Assembly: GCA_017993715.1 (NCBI GenBank)
Contig: JAGOME010000035.1
Location: 1 to 46,141 of the forward strand
Length of the DNA stretch: 46,141 bases
Direction: 5' to 3'
DNA from: Phycicoccus sp.
GTDB lineage: Bacteria; Actinomycetota; Actinomycetes; Actinomycetales; Dermatophilaceae
Shown: positions 45,455-46,141 of the stretch, one piece after another
Position numbering within the stretch: position 1 is the first letter of the stretch
Layout: each line of letters starts with the position of its first letter
The notes under the pieces: generated by a model
What the model saw: the letters and a program-made list of their open reading frames with translations, nothing else
The model's database searches: none
What the model was told of the DNA's origin: nothing
Made by a program: the position numbers and the translations under genes

Positions 45455-45579
45455 AGGGTTGTCGGGGAGTGCGGCCGGGACGGCTGGAGAGGAATTGACC
45501 CGTGCGGCGGGGCATGGGGTGGGGCACCGTGCTGGGCACCGGGCTCTCCGAAAGCGAGGCCACTGGCAGGTCCGCGGGG

Positions 45580-45722
45580 GTGAGGCCGAAGGCGGGCCCG
45601 GGGTCTGCGGGGGTGAGGCCAATGGCGGGCCCGGGTCTGCGGGGTGAGGCCGATGGCGGGCCCGGGGTCTGCGCGGGTGAGGCCGATGGCGGGCCCGGGG
45701 CCTGTGGGCGTGAGGCCAATGT
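45580..45722. repeat. tandem repeat of 31-33 bases, about 4.4 units
   Basis: Units open with GTGAGGCC at 45580, 45613, 45644, 45677 and 45710 (33, 31, 33, 33 bases apart) and contain GATGGCGGGCCCGGGGTCTG with small changes. The two-base length change breaks any reading frame, so the open frames across it are not genes. The rest of the gap, 45455-45579 and 45723-46031, has no gene I can support; from about 45930 the DNA is clearly lower in G+C. Confidence 0.8.
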
Positions 45723-46031
45723 TGCTCGCTGGGCTTGCTCATTGGGGCGGCGCGGAAGCGGGGCAGGACCATCCAGCAGTGATGGTTGGCGGACCGACAG
45801 ACCTCCGTGACTGGAGCCACGGCACCGGGATGGGTGGCGCGCTGAGAGCGCCCGCGGACTGGGTAGTTGGGTGTGTGGCTGGGCTGTCGGAGGTGGCGCA
45901 TAGCCTGCCCTCTAGGGGGTCTCTCTAAGATCTCTCTGCGCGCGTATCGGGTGCGAATTGCGTTGCGTCCCAACGAATCATGCTCGAGAATCTCTTCCAA
46001 TCCTCCTCGAACTAATGTTCTGCATATCTGC

Positions 46032-46141
46032 TTAAGTGAAGTCGGATTTGGGAGGTTCGTGGGGGTTGAGGAGTTGGCGCAGTGGGTGCGGGTCGGTCAG
46101 GACGGCCTGCTCGAGGAGACGGTAGAAGAGCAGGCCGCGTG
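46032..46141 (-). CDS. C-terminus of an unidentified protein, possibly a transposase
   Basis: On the minus strand the frame is open from the right window edge to TAA at 46034-46032. The visible 35 residues read RGLLFYRLLEQAVLTDPH then PLRQLLNPHEPPKSDFT. The lower-GC DNA just past the stop and the style of the tail (Pro-rich, charged) recall insertion-sequence transposase ends, but I cannot name a family and see no inverted repeat. The rest of the gene is outside the window. Confidence 0.45.
   Translation of the reverse strand, partial: RGLLFYRLLEQAVLTDPHPLRQLLNPHEPPKSDFT

Noticed and set aside
45502-45810. Gly/Pro-rich plus-strand open frame over the 31-33-base repeat
   Set aside because: Unit length changes by two bases, so no frame is kept across units; no ribosome site or homology.

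Overview
This window is high-GC DNA (roughly 70% G+C by eye) from an actinobacterium. The aerobic metabolism, the GTG and leaderless starts, and the gene set gatA-gatB, ilvD, ilvB-ilvN-ilvC, serA, leuB, ilvE, cimA point to a member of the Micrococcales, perhaps Intrasporangiaceae/Dermatophilaceae-like; the family is an inference. The left edge cuts gatA and the right edge cuts a minus-strand gene in lower-GC DNA.

Layout. (1) 1-1900: end of gatA and all of gatB. (2) 2025-5984, minus strand: a DUF3422 membrane protein, a PLP alanine-racemase-fold protein and an ALO-type FAD oxidase. (3) 6112-13110, minus strand: a semialdehyde dehydrogenase, then a tightly overlapping operon of NCS1 permease, amidohydrolase, fused urease gamma-beta and urease alpha. 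A divergent TetR gene faces this operon across a 9+3+9 palindromic operator. No urease accessory gene is visible. (4) 14033-16192: ahpC-ahpF. (5) 16243-18515: a DUF937 protein, a 2-hydroxyacid dehydrogenase and a SixA-like phosphatase. (6) 18649-30137: branched-chain amino acid and serine synthesis (ilvD, ilvBNC, serA, leuB, ilvE) with two DedA-like proteins inserted. (7) 30416-40663: a catabolic operon of APC permease, choline/ethanolamine-kinase-like protein, DMGDH/sarcosine-dehydrogenase-like flavoprotein, FadR-type regulator, GlnA4-like glutamine synthetase homologue, aldehyde dehydrogenase, SDR and PuuD-like hydrolase. It reads best as gamma-glutamylation-based use of an amine or amino alcohol. 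(8) 40707-45403: an MBL-fold hydrolase, an ASCH protein, cimA and a lipoprotein SGNH hydrolase. (9) 45404-46141: tandem repeats, then a lower-GC stretch with the C-terminus of an unidentified protein.

Regulation visible in the DNA. ilvB and cimA each have a short leader peptide (with Leu/Val or Leu-Ile-Ile codons) followed by two hairpins, the second with a T-run: ribosome-mediated attenuators. Two copies of an operator, GCAAAGGTCC-4-CCGGACCA, lie before the amine permease and before the FadR-type regulator. Several genes have a -10-like hexamer exactly 6-7 bases before the start codon, which suggests leaderless mRNAs.

The strongest unexplained signal is at word level. The octamer GWATGCCG (complement CGGCATWC) occurs about 52 times by hand count, balanced between strands, in several reading frames and also between genes, where about 3 are expected from base composition. 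It looks like a DNA-uptake-type or other genome-wide signal word. Two further unusual items are a 58-base hairpin element present twice and several unrelated short tandem-repeat arrays placed just after stop codons.
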